18,215 nucleotides of DNA from positions 1 to 18,215 of the forward strand of contig JAISAN010000130.1 in the NCBI GenBank assembly GCA_031266635.1, written 5' to 3'. The notes beneath the pieces are model-generated. The model worked only from the letters and a program-made list of their open reading frames with translations. It did no database searches and was not told the DNA's origin. How positions within the stretch are numbered: position 1 is the stretch's first letter; each line of letters starts with the position of its first letter. Source of the stretch: Treponema sp. (lineage in GTDB: Bacteria > Spirochaetota > Spirochaetia > Treponematales > Breznakiellaceae). The position numbers and the translations under genes were made by a program. Of this stretch, positions 1 through 6,030 are shown one piece after another.

Positions 1-14
1 AACAGCCTCAGATA

Positions 15-710
15 TCAGAAATTTTGGTAGCTAATGATATACCGGTCCATATCTTCCCGGCTTTGGCTTTCATAGGACCGGATCTGTACCTTGGATTCCC
101 CCTTGCCGTCCCCGTGCCTGATGATATACACCTGATTGCTGAGATGATATGAGGGCGGCATCCCCCGGGCGGAATAAAACTGTTTTTTGTTGTAACTGAA
201 GGACGCGCTGAAAGCGGAGGCCCTGGTTTTTCCGTCCTTTTTTGCCTCATTGGCATACCCGGTAAAGGTCATTACGTTGATCCGCCGGGAGGCGGCGGGC
301 TTGAGCATGGCCCCGTCGATCCAGCGGCTGGCATCCGTATTGTAGGGCCCGTAGAGGGGATCATTTTTGATCGCCTCCGCCTGGCTTAGCCCGGCAAACC
401 CGGTCTTTCCGGTATGCCATACTCCGCCCAGACCGCCTGAACCCAGGGCCGCCGCGGTTTCACCGCTGTTGGTGTATATGAGCCGGGGCCGCTCAAAGGC
501 AATGTCCCAGTCCTGGGATGCGGGATCCGCTGTCCGCCGCCCGGTGCGGAGGGAATAATAGACCGGGCCGGTTCCCGGCGCTCCGCCTGAAACCTCGATG
601 ATCAGCTCTTTGGCTTCCTCCGCTTCGGCGCCGCTCCCGGCGGGACCAAGCCCCATAAAAAGCAGGGCGCCAAGCCCCAGTATGAACCATGATTTCATAC
701 TTCCTGTCAT
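15..710 (-). CDS. HmuY-like secreted protein (putative haem-binding)
   Basis: I see a 231-residue protein. Residues about 6-28 form a hydrophobic signal segment followed by small residues (GSGAEAEE), so it is probably exported. No lipobox Cys is visible, unlike classical HmuY lipoproteins. The block DWDIAFERP then IYTNSG at about 68-83, and the C-terminal strands with YHLSNQVYIIRHG (188-200) and VQIRSYES, fit the HmuY family, whose characterised members bind haem outside the cell. I chose the ATG at 710 because AGGAG lies 5 nt upstream; the frame stays open to 938, but that part has no signal peptide or ribosome site. The gene diverges from the DUF454/CydDC-like operon, which suggests a haem link, but haem binding itself is inferred. 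No axial His pair can be assigned from sequence alone. Confidence 0.75.
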   Translation of the reverse strand: MTGSMKSWFILGLGALLFMGLGPAGSGAEAEEAKELIIEVSGGAPGTGPVYYSLRTGRRTADPASQDWDIAFERPRLIYTNSGETAAALGSGGLGGVWHTGKTGFAGLSQAEAIKNDPLYGPYNTDASRWIDGAMLKPAASRRINVMTFTGYANEAKKDGKTRASAFSASFSYNKKQFYSARGMPPSYHLSNQVYIIRHGDGKGESKVQIRSYESQSREDMDRYIISYQNF

Positions 711-961
711 ATATGCTCCTTTCCCGTCCGCCGGACCGCGGGATTTTGAAAAATATTTTCCATCCTCATTTGTCAGCATTAAGGGAACCTCTAAAAACCC
801 GGTTTGGTTTCTCTGTTCTAGAGATTTTTTAAGCAAAAAGTGATAAAATGCAACAAATCCCATTGCCGGGCCTGTGGATTTGAGCGGTTTTCCAAATCCG
901 GCTGGTTTTTCGGAAGGCTGAATGCGAGGTGGTTTCACAGGCGCGATTTTGAAACCTCCTC
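711..961. other. divergent intergenic region without a gene
   Basis: About 250 bp separate the HmuY-like gene from the plus-strand operon promoter. I see no convincing protein gene; the open frame upstream of 710 on the minus strand lacks a start signal. A weak minus-strand promoter candidate is CTGACA (771-776) with TATTTT 15 bp further on, which is short spacing. A small inverted repeat GGATTTG/CAAATCC lies at 876-882/893-899. Confidence 0.4.
926..961. promoter_or_regulatory. inverted repeat abutting the -35 of the DUF454/ABC operon
   Basis: Arms GAGGTGGTTTCA (926-937) and TGAAACCTCCTC (950-961) match at 11 of 12 positions around a 12-nt centre. The right arm ends one base before the -35 hexamer at 962. 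This placement suits an operator; a structured element of the opposite transcript is also possible. The regulator is unknown. Confidence 0.4.
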
Positions 962-990
962 TTTACACAGGATTAGCCGCCGGATATAAT
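962..990 (+). promoter_or_regulatory. sigma70-type promoter for the DUF454/ABC operon
   Basis: TTTACA at 962-967, a 17-bp spacer and a perfect TATAAT at 985-990. The GTG start of the first gene follows 50 bp downstream, behind an AAGGGGG ribosome site at about 1027-1033. Confidence 0.75.
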
Positions 991-1040
991 CTAGTTAGCA
1001 ATATATAACAGAATAAATTCTTTTTCAAGGGGGCGGTCCG

Positions 1041-1478
1041 GTGTTTTTCAAAGTGTTATTGGTTATTGCTGGTTTTTTGCTGCTTGGTTTGGGTATTGTG
1101 GGTATATTTCTTCCGGTTTTGCCTACCACGCCCTTTTTGCTGGCGGCGTCCTTCTGTTTTCTCAAAAGTTCCAAACGGCTGCATACGTGGATCATGACGC
1201 ATAAATATTTCGGCCCCCGGATAAAACGGATCACCAGGTCGGGTTTGACCAAACGGGAAAAAATCTCCATTTACGCGCTGGTGTTTGCCATGCTCACGCC
1301 GGTTTTTATTTTTACCAATTCCCCGCATCTGCGGATATTTTTGGTGGTTCTTATGATCGTCAAAGGGATAGTTTTCCTCCGCATAAAAACCGCTCCCCGG
1401 CCGGTCCCTGAAAAAGCCGCGGAACCGGGGGCCGAAGTTTTCCCGGGGGAATCTATAGGGGAACCGGATGCTGAATAA
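1041..1478 (+). CDS. DUF454 (YbaN-type) small inner-membrane protein
   Basis: This is a 145-residue membrane protein. The family hallmark GIFLPVLPTTPFLLAA is at residues 21-36, followed by CFLKSSKRLH and HKYFGPRI (54-61), which match the DUF454/YbaN pattern. Membrane segments are about 3-24, 27-41, 75-92 and 96-114; the tail from about 117 is polar and Pro/Glu rich. The molecular function of the family is unknown. The start is GTG with an AAGGGGG ribosome site 7-8 nt upstream. It is the first gene behind a clear promoter, and its last 11 bp overlap the next ABC transporter gene, so the products are probably made together. That association makes a role in assembly or function of the transporter plausible, but this is inferred from position only. 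Confidence 0.85.
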   Translation: MFFKVLLVIAGFLLLGLGIVGIFLPVLPTTPFLLAASFCFLKSSKRLHTWIMTHKYFGPRIKRITRSGLTKREKISIYALVFAMLTPVFIFTNSPHLRIFLVVLMIVKGIVFLRIKTAPRPVPEKAAEPGAEVFPGESIGEPDAE

Positions 1479-3231
1479 ACGGCTCCTGTCCCTCTCTCCC
1501 GCCGTGGGGAAGGACGCGGCCAAAATCGTTCTTATAAACTGGATAAGCCTTTTGACCAATATCGGGGCTATGGCCGCCCTGTCCTTTATGGTTCAGCGGG
1601 TCTATGAGGGGGATCACCGCTTTACCCGCCTGCTTTTGCCCGCCCTGGGGATTATCGCCTCCCTGGGGATCCGGTCAATCTGTACCGCCGCTTCTTCGGA
1701 CGCCGCTTTTATGGCCGGAAGCCGGGTAAAACAAAGCCTCCGGGAGCGGATTTACCGCCGGCTTATAGCGCTGGGGCCTGCCTACAAGCGCCATATTTCC
1801 ACCGCCGAAACGGTTCAGCTTTCCGGCGAAGGGGTGGAGCAGATGGAGTCCTACTTTGGCCGTTATGTGCCCCAGTTTTTTTACAGCCTTTTGGCCCCCC
1901 TGACCCTGTTTGCCGTCCTTTCGTGGATCAGCCTGCGGGCGGCCCTGATCCTCCTGATCTGCGTTCCCCTGATCCCCGTGACCATAGCAATGGTACAGAC
2001 CATCGCCAAAAAATTATTGGGCAAATACTGGACCAGTTACGCCAAACTGGGGGATTCGTTTCTTGAAAACCTTCAGGGCCTGACTACCCTCAAAATTTAC
2101 GGCGCCGACGAACGGCGGCACCGGGAGATGAACGGCGACGCTGAAAATTTCCGCCGGATCACCATGCGGGTTCTGCGGATGCAGTTAAACAGCATCACCG
2201 TTATGGATATTATCGCCTACGGTGGGGCCGCTCTGGCCATCATCCTCAGCATGGGGGAATTCCGCCGGGGGCTTATCGGCTTTGGGGCGGCTTTTTTTAT
2301 CATCCTGATCGGGGCGGAATTTTTTATCCCCATGCGGCTTTTGGGTTCCTATTTTCATGTGGCCATGAACGGGATTGCCGCCGGCGCCAAAATTTTCCGC
2401 CTTTTGGACCTGCCGGCAACGGCCGAAAAGCCCCCGGCCCCCGAAGCCGGTTCCGGCCGGGCGGACAGCATCGGGGCGAATAATATCCGCCTGGATAAGC
2501 TCTCCTTCGCCTGGGAGCCGGAGCGGCCCGTATTACAAAACATTACGCTGGAGATCCCCGATGGGGGCTTTATCGCCCTGGCGGGGGAAAGCGGCTCGGG
2601 GAAAAGCACGATAGCCGCGGTCCTTTCGGGCCGGGGCGCCCCCTATGCGGGCCATGTTTGTATCGGCGGCGTGGAAATCGCGGAACTGAGTCCCGCAAAA
2701 TTGATGAAAAAAATAACCCTGGTGGATCATAACAGTTACCTCTTTGCGGGAACCCTGCGGGAAAACCTCCTGATGGCAAAACCGGGGGCCGCCGATGCGG
2801 AACTTTACGCGGCCCTGAAACAGGTCCGGCTGGAGGAATTCCTGGGCGGCCGGGAGGGGCTGGACGCCCGGATCGCCGAAGGGGCCGCCAATCTTTCGGG
2901 GGGGCAGAAACAGCGGGCCGCCATAGCCCGGGCACTGCTCCACGATACGGAGATCTATATTTTTGACGAAGCCGGTTCCAACATCGACATGGAAAGCGAG
3001 GAGGCGATTATGGAGCTTATTAACGGCCTGGCAAAGCGGAAGACCGTTCTCCTTATCACCCACCGGCTGGCCAATGCCCGGCGGGCGGACCGAATCGCCG
3101 TGCTGGATCAGGGACGTTTGGCGGCCTGCGATACCCATGAGGCCCTGATGGGGCAGGGGGGAATCTACGCCCGGATGTACCGTCAACAGGAGGAACTGGA
3201 AGCCCTGGTTCACGGGGGGGCCGCGTCATGA
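1468..3231 (+). CDS. ABC transporter ATPase/permease half-subunit, CydD-like
   Basis: 587 residues, the usual length for a fused exporter half. The N-terminal six-helix membrane domain spans about 20-310 and the ATPase about 338-575. Visible motifs: Walker A GESGSGKST (373-381), signature LSGGQ (476-480), Walker B IYIFDE (496-501), D-loop SNID and switch His in LLITHR (His532). At the Q-loop (ITLVDHNSYLF) a His (421) stands where Gln is usual; the matching motif in the partner keeps Gln. The architecture and the paired partner gene fit the CydDC family, studied in E. coli as an exporter of cysteine/glutathione and more recently as a haem transporter needed for cytochrome bd assembly. No cydAB is present in this window, so the substrate is open. 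The start overlaps DUF454 by 11 bp and the end overlaps the partner by 4 bp. Confidence 0.85.
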   Translation: MLNKRLLSLSPAVGKDAAKIVLINWISLLTNIGAMAALSFMVQRVYEGDHRFTRLLLPALGIIASLGIRSICTAASSDAAFMAGSRVKQSLRERIYRRLIALGPAYKRHISTAETVQLSGEGVEQMESYFGRYVPQFFYSLLAPLTLFAVLSWISLRAALILLICVPLIPVTIAMVQTIAKKLLGKYWTSYAKLGDSFLENLQGLTTLKIYGADERRHREMNGDAENFRRITMRVLRMQLNSITVMDIIAYGGAALAIILSMGEFRRGLIGFGAAFFIILIGAEFFIPMRLLGSYFHVAMNGIAAGAKIFRLLDLPATAEKPPAPEAGSGRADSIGANNIRLDKLSFAWEPERPVLQNITLEIPDGGFIALAGESGSGKSTIAAVLSGRGAPYAGHVCIGGVEIAELSPAKLMKKITLVDHNSYLFAGTLRENLLMAKPGAADAELYAALKQVRLEEFLGGREGLDARIAEGAANLSGGQKQRAAIARALLHDTEIYIFDEAGSNIDMESEEAIMELINGLAKRKTVLLITHRLANARRADRIAVLDQGRLAACDTHEALMGQGGIYARMYRQQEELEALVHGGAAS

Positions 3232-4889
3232 AAGGAAAACGCGGCGTACCGGTGAGGATGCTGGCCTTTGTCCGGCCCCTCTGGTACATCATGATCATCA
3301 CGATCCTCATGGGTTCTCTGGCCTATGTTGCGGTGATCGCCATCCCCGTTCTGGGAAGCTACGCCCTTTTGGGCCTTGCGGGGCTGGAAGCCGTCAGCCT
3401 GAATTTTCTGATTCCCGCCATACTGATTCTGGCGCTGGCCCGGGGCATCCTCCGCTACGCGGAACAGCTTTCGGGCCATTATATCGCCTTTAAACTGCTG
3501 GCCCTGATCCGGGACCGGGTGTTTACCGCCCTCCGCCGTCTGGCTCCGGCAAAACTGGAGACCCGGGAGAAGGGCAACCTGATTTCGGTGATTACCGGTG
3601 ATATAGAGCTGCTGGAAGTTTTTTACGCCCATACCATCGCCCCGGTGGTCATCGCCGTGCTGGTGAGCGCCCTGGTTCTTATCTTTACCGCCTCCTTTCA
3701 TTTTCTGCCGGCGCTGATTCTTTTGGGCGGCTACCTCTTTACCGCCCTGGCAGTACCCCGGATAGTGAACCGGCTGGCCGGAGAAAGCGGTAAATCCTAC
3801 CGGAACGACGTGGGGGCCCTGAACACCCTGATGCTGGACAACCTCCGGGGCCTCCGGGAGATCCGGCAATACGGGGTTGAGGAAGAACGGATAGGGCGGT
3901 TGGGGGAAAAGGGGCGGGCCCTGGAAGCCAAACTGCGGAAACTGCGGAAGTATGAGGGGCTCAGCCGTTCCCTCTGCGAGGCGGCGATCCTCTCCACCGG
4001 CCTGCTGGTTTTTTTAAGCGGCGCCGTGCTTTATCAGTACAATCTGATGAATTTTTCCGCCCTGATCCTGACCACCATTACGGCCCTTTCCAGTTTCGGC
4101 CCCGTGCTTGCCCTGGGGGCCCTGTCCAACAGCCTGATCCACACCTTTGCCAGCGGGGAACGGGTGCTTGCCCTGCTGGACGAGGAGCCGGTGATCCGGG
4201 AACTTACCGGGGGAATTGAAGCCCGGTACGGCGAAATCCGGGCCGAAGAGCTAAGTTTCGCCTATCCTGAATCGGCCGCCGTCCTCCGGGACCTTTCCCT
4301 GGAGCTTCCCCCGGCCCGGATCTACGGCATCCAGGGGAAAAGCGGCTGCGGGAAATCGACCCTGCTCCGCCTGATCATGCGTTTTTGGGACGCCTCTTCC
4401 GGTTCCATCCGCATAAACGGGGAGGATATACGGGCCCTGAACACCGGTTCCCTGCGGAAACTCCAGGGTTTTGTGACCCAGGAAACCAGCCTGTTCCACG
4501 CCACCATCGGGGAAAACATAAAGATCGCCCGGCCCGAAGCCCCGGAGGAGGAGGTGATCGCCGCGGCGAAGAAAGCGTCCCTCCATGATTTTGTGATGAC
4601 CCTCCCCAAAGCCTACGATACGGAAGTGGGGGAACTGGGGGACACCCTTTCGGGCGGTGAACGCCAGCGCATCGGCCTGGCCCGGGCCTTTCTCCACAAC
4701 GCGGACATTCTGCTGCTGGATGAGCCCACCAGTAATCTCGACAGCCTGAACGAGGCTATTATACTGAGGGCAATTAAAGAAGGGCATGAAAAAAAGATTG
4801 TGCTGCTGGTTTCCCACCGTCAGTCGACCCTGGGCATTGCGGAAAAGACCTGGCGGATGGAAGAGGGCCGTCTCCTGCCCCTTAGGTAA
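3228..4889 (+). CDS. ABC transporter ATPase/permease half-subunit, CydC-like
   Basis: 553 residues with a membrane domain (about 10-305) and an ATPase domain (about 335-550). Motifs: Walker A GKSGCGKST (370-378), Q-loop FVTQETSLF (Gln418), signature LSGGE (474-478), Walker B ILLLDE ending at Glu499, D-loop SNLD and switch His530 in LLVSHRQ. All catalytic elements are intact. The ATG overlaps the upstream stop in an ATGA arrangement, so translation is probably coupled and the two products should form a heterodimer. Both half-subunits keep their Walker B Glu. It is the last gene of the three-gene operon; a hairpin terminator follows 20 bp after the stop. Confidence 0.87.
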   Translation: MKGKRGVPVRMLAFVRPLWYIMIITILMGSLAYVAVIAIPVLGSYALLGLAGLEAVSLNFLIPAILILALARGILRYAEQLSGHYIAFKLLALIRDRVFTALRRLAPAKLETREKGNLISVITGDIELLEVFYAHTIAPVVIAVLVSALVLIFTASFHFLPALILLGGYLFTALAVPRIVNRLAGESGKSYRNDVGALNTLMLDNLRGLREIRQYGVEEERIGRLGEKGRALEAKLRKLRKYEGLSRSLCEAAILSTGLLVFLSGAVLYQYNLMNFSALILTTITALSSFGPVLALGALSNSLIHTFASGERVLALLDEEPVIRELTGGIEARYGEIRAEELSFAYPESAAVLRDLSLELPPARIYGIQGKSGCGKSTLLRLIMRFWDASSGSIRINGEDIRALNTGSLRKLQGFVTQETSLFHATIGENIKIARPEAPEEEVIAAAKKASLHDFVMTLPKAYDTEVGELGDTLSGGERQRIGLARAFLHNADILLLDEPTSNLDSLNEAIILRAIKEGHEKKIVLLVSHRQSTLGIAEKTWRMEEGRLLPLR

Positions 4890-4898
4890 CAGACCCCG

Positions 4899-4990
4899 CG
4901 GCGCGTACGGCGGCCTGAAGGCCGCCTTCATTTGCCCGGTACTATGGGCCTTTATTGTGCGCCGGGTGTGTGCTACATCGTTGGATAACA
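4899..4990 (+). repeat. diverged single copy of the 119-bp structured repeat
   Basis: The order of motifs GCGCG, GGCCTGAAGGCCGCC, CATTT, then GTGCGCCGGG and GTGCTACAT repeats the order in the tandem units at 5674-6030 (GCGCG, GGCCTGAAGGCCGCC, CATTT, GGGCGCCGGGACGTGCT). Similarity is patchy outside these blocks. A separate hairpin CAGCCC/GGGCTG follows at about 4988-5005. Confidence 0.45.
4909..4933 (+). terminator. hairpin terminator after the ABC operon
   Basis: GGCGGCC (4909-4915), loop TGAA and GGCCGCC (4920-4926) form a perfect 7-bp stem followed by TTCATTT. It begins 20 bp after the stop codon of the CydC-like gene. The same GGCCTGAAGGCC core occurs in the 119-bp repeats downstream. Confidence 0.6.
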
Positions 4991-5032
4991 GCCCCTGCCA
5001 GGGCTGCTTGTTTTGCGCCCCGCGTATGTGGC

Positions 5033-5061
5033 TTGACTATTTTTTCCGTTTTTTATATAGT
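5033..5061 (+). promoter_or_regulatory. promoter of tRNA-Asp
   Basis: TTGACT (5033-5038), a 17-bp spacer rich in T and TATAGT (5056-5061): five of six matches in each hexamer. Predicted initiation near 5068 is about 7 nt before the mature tRNA 5' end. Confidence 0.7.
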
Positions 5062-5074
5062 TTTAAAACCCATT

Positions 5075-5149
5075 GGGGGCGTAGCGAAGTTGGTTTATCG
5101 CGCTGGCCTGTCAAGCCGGAGATCGCGGGTTCAAGCCCCGTCGCTCCCG
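5075..5149 (+). tRNA. tRNA-Asp(GTC)
   Basis: A full cloverleaf folds by hand. Acceptor GGGGGCG (5075-5081) pairs with CGCTCCC (5142-5148) with one G-U pair; D stem GCGA/TCGC; anticodon stem CTGGC/GCCGG with loop CTGTCAA and anticodon GTC at 5110-5112; T stem GCGGG/CCCGT around TTCAAGC. The discriminator is G (5149), the expected base for Asp. CCA is not encoded. The last 18 nt recur twice downstream (ending at 5350 and 5521). Confidence 0.95.
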
Positions 5150-5151
5150 TT

Positions 5152-5178
5152 ACAAAAACTGCCTTGGGCGGTTTTTGT
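5152..5178 (+). terminator. weak hairpin terminator after tRNA-Asp
   Basis: ACAAAAACTGCC (5152-5163) pairs with GGCGGTTTTTGT (5167-5178) with one T-G wobble and a TTG loop. Only GTGTTGG follows instead of a long T run, so read-through is likely. The second copy at 5524-5558 has the T run. Confidence 0.5.
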
Positions 5179-5298
5179 GTTGGAGTTTCCAAAGGAAACT
5201 CCATGAACTAGAGGCTTCAGGGGGCTTGAAACGGAGCCCCCGCCGAACGAATGTGAGGAAGAGGCGGCAGGATGCCGCCGGCAGGGGGCGGAGCCGCC

Positions 5299-5350
5299 TG
5301 GAGGGAGCAGACAGGAGTCTGCGACCGGAAGGCAAGCCCCGTCGCTCCCG
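5299..5350 (+). repeat. 52-nt repeat R1, ending in the tRNA-Asp 3' sequence
   Basis: Identical to R2 (5470-5521) except at two positions, A5309 against G and T5320 against C. These two bases pair with each other in the hairpin GC[A/G]GAC-AGGA-GTC[T/C]GC, so the stem is kept. The last 18 nt equal the end of tRNA-Asp (5132-5149). Confidence 0.85.
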
Positions 5351-5469
5351 AAAAGGTGTTTTAAAAGGGAATAAATGGAGGGGCTTGAAGCCTTGCCCAG
5401 GAAAGGCAAGCAGGGCGTAGCCTTACATGGGTAAACCGCCAGGACGGCGGTTTAGCAAAAAGGCCGGCC

Positions 5470-5521
5470 TGGAGGGAGCGGACAGGAGTCCGCGACCGGA
5501 AGGCAAGCCCCGTCGCTCCCG
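5470..5521 (+). repeat. 52-nt repeat R2, ending in the tRNA-Asp 3' sequence
   Basis: Second copy of R1, 171 bp further on. GGGAGCG (5474-5480) is fully complementary to CGCTCCC (5514-5520), as in a tRNA acceptor stem, but no anticodon loop or T arm can be folded inside, so it is not a functional tRNA. Confidence 0.85.
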
Positions 5522-5550
5522 CCACAAAAACCGCCTTGGGCGGTTTTTGT
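5504..5550 (+). repeat. direct repeat of the tRNA-Asp 3' end plus its terminator
   Basis: 5504-5550 repeats 5132-5178 with only three differences (TT against CC after the tRNA end, and T against C in the stem). The two copies lie 372 bp apart and bracket the hairpin region. This is the pattern left by integration at a tRNA 3' end or by a local duplication; no integrase gene is present. Confidence 0.7.
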
Positions 5551-5558
5551 GTTTTTTT
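5524..5558 (+). terminator. strong intrinsic terminator before tRNA-Pro
   Basis: ACAAAAACCGCC (5524-5535), loop TTG and GGCGGTTTTTGT (5539-5550) form a perfect 12-bp stem, followed by G and seven T (5552-5558). It sits only 12 bp before tRNA-Pro, for which no separate promoter is obvious, so termination is probably incomplete. Confidence 0.8.
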
Positions 5559-5570
5559 GCGTGTAAAAAA

Positions 5571-5643
5571 CGGGCAGTAGCGCAGTTGGTAGCGCGCTTG
5601 GTTCGGGACCAAGAGGTCCCCGGTTCAAATCCGGGTTGCCCGA
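5571..5643 (+). tRNA. tRNA-Pro(CGG)
   Basis: Acceptor CGGGCAG (5571-5577) pairs with TTGCCCG (5636-5642). Anticodon stem CTTGG/CCAAG encloses the loop TTCGGGA with anticodon CGG at 5604-5606 and G at position 37, typical of Pro. T stem CCCGG/CCGGG surrounds TTCAAAT. The discriminator is A (5643); CCA is not encoded. Confidence 0.95.
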
Positions 5644-5673
5644 TAAAGTACCATGACGGATCGCCTCTACTAC

Positions 5674-6030
5674 TCCGGCGCGCCCATCGGCCTGAAGGCC
5701 GCCGGCATTTATGGTGCGCGGCGGCATTGGCTGGGCGCCGGGACGTGCTGCCATTATGGAGTTCACGCTCCTTAACGGAGCGCTTTCGCTAGTCCGGCGC
5801 GCTCGCCGGCCTGAAGGCCGCCGGCATTTATGGTGCGCGGCGGCATTGACTGGGCGCCGGGACGTGCTGATGTTATGGAGTTCACGCTCCTTGACGGAGC
5901 GCTTTCGCTAGTCCGGCGCGCTCGCCGGCCTAAAGGCCGCCGGCATTTATGGTGCGCGGCGGCATTGGCTGGGCGCCGGGACGAGCTGAAATTATGCGAT
6001 CTACGCTCCTTGACGGAGCGTTTTTATTAG
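5674..6030 (+). repeat. three tandem copies of a 119-bp structured repeat
   Basis: Units begin at 5674, 5793 and 5912 with TCCGGCGCGC and are nearly identical. A partial piece of a unit end precedes the first copy (about 5654-5673). Each unit carries a GC-rich hairpin around GGCCTGAAGGCC and a second hairpin CGCTCC/GGAGCG near its end. Differences cluster around ATTATGGAG and loop positions. There are no spacers between units, so this is not a CRISPR array. The frame shifts between units (119 is not a multiple of 3), which argues against a coding repeat. The last unit overlaps the final codons of cysK and ends in a T run. Confidence 0.9.
6003..6028 (+). terminator. terminator at the end of the repeat array
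   Basis: ACGCTCC (6003-6009) pairs with GGAGCGT (6015-6021) around TTGAC; TTTTTATT follows. Oriented to stop plus-strand transcription from the tRNA/repeat region before it runs into convergent cysK. The two earlier units have the hairpin without the T run. Confidence 0.65.

Larger units (their letters stand above)
5182..5558 (+). ncRNA. candidate GGA-loop hairpin RNA (CsrA-sponge-like) between tRNA-Asp and tRNA-Pro
   Basis: There is no credible protein gene here, but the stretch is packed with stem-loops. Five CAGGA motifs start at 5268, 5312, 5398, 5440 and 5483, each in a hairpin loop: stems GGCGGC/GCCGCC, GCAGAC/GTCTGC, CTTGCC/GGCAAG, TAAACCGCC/GGCGGTTTA and GCGGAC/GTCCGC. The stems are unrelated in sequence while the loop is constant. 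Two further perfect stems are GGAGTTTCC/GGAAACTCC (5182-5202) and GGGGGCT/AGCCCCC (5220-5241). A strong terminator closes the stretch at 5524-5558. CsrA-family proteins are known to bind GGA in hairpin loops, and sponge RNAs such as CsrB carry many of them. Expression, probably by read-through from the tRNA-Asp promoter, is inferred. A decayed tRNA-derived repeat is the main alternative. Confidence 0.4.

Noticed and set aside
781..790. AAGGGAACCT shared with 8164-8173
   Set aside because: Ten bases in common upstream of two minus-strand genes; too short to call a repeat or operator without more copies.
711..938. N-terminal extension of the HmuY-like protein
   Set aside because: The frame is open, but the signal peptide begins after 710 and AGGAG is correctly placed for the ATG at 710; the extension has no ribosome site.
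5175..5420. Basic open frames across the hairpin region (for example with LEGADRSLRPEGKPRR)
   Set aside because: They run through palindromes and tRNA-derived sequence, and parallel frames exist on the other strand; no family resemblance.
5299..5521. R1 and R2 as extra tRNA genes
   Set aside because: They keep an acceptor-like stem and the 3' end of tRNA-Asp, but no seven-base anticodon loop, D arm or T arm can be folded.
5711..6030. Repeated 66-codon open frames starting with MVRGG in the 119-bp units
   Set aside because: They arise from the repeat itself, no ribosome site is visible, and the unit length shifts frame between copies.
5674..6030. CRISPR array
   Set aside because: Units are 119 bp and contiguous, with no variable spacers and no cas genes nearby.
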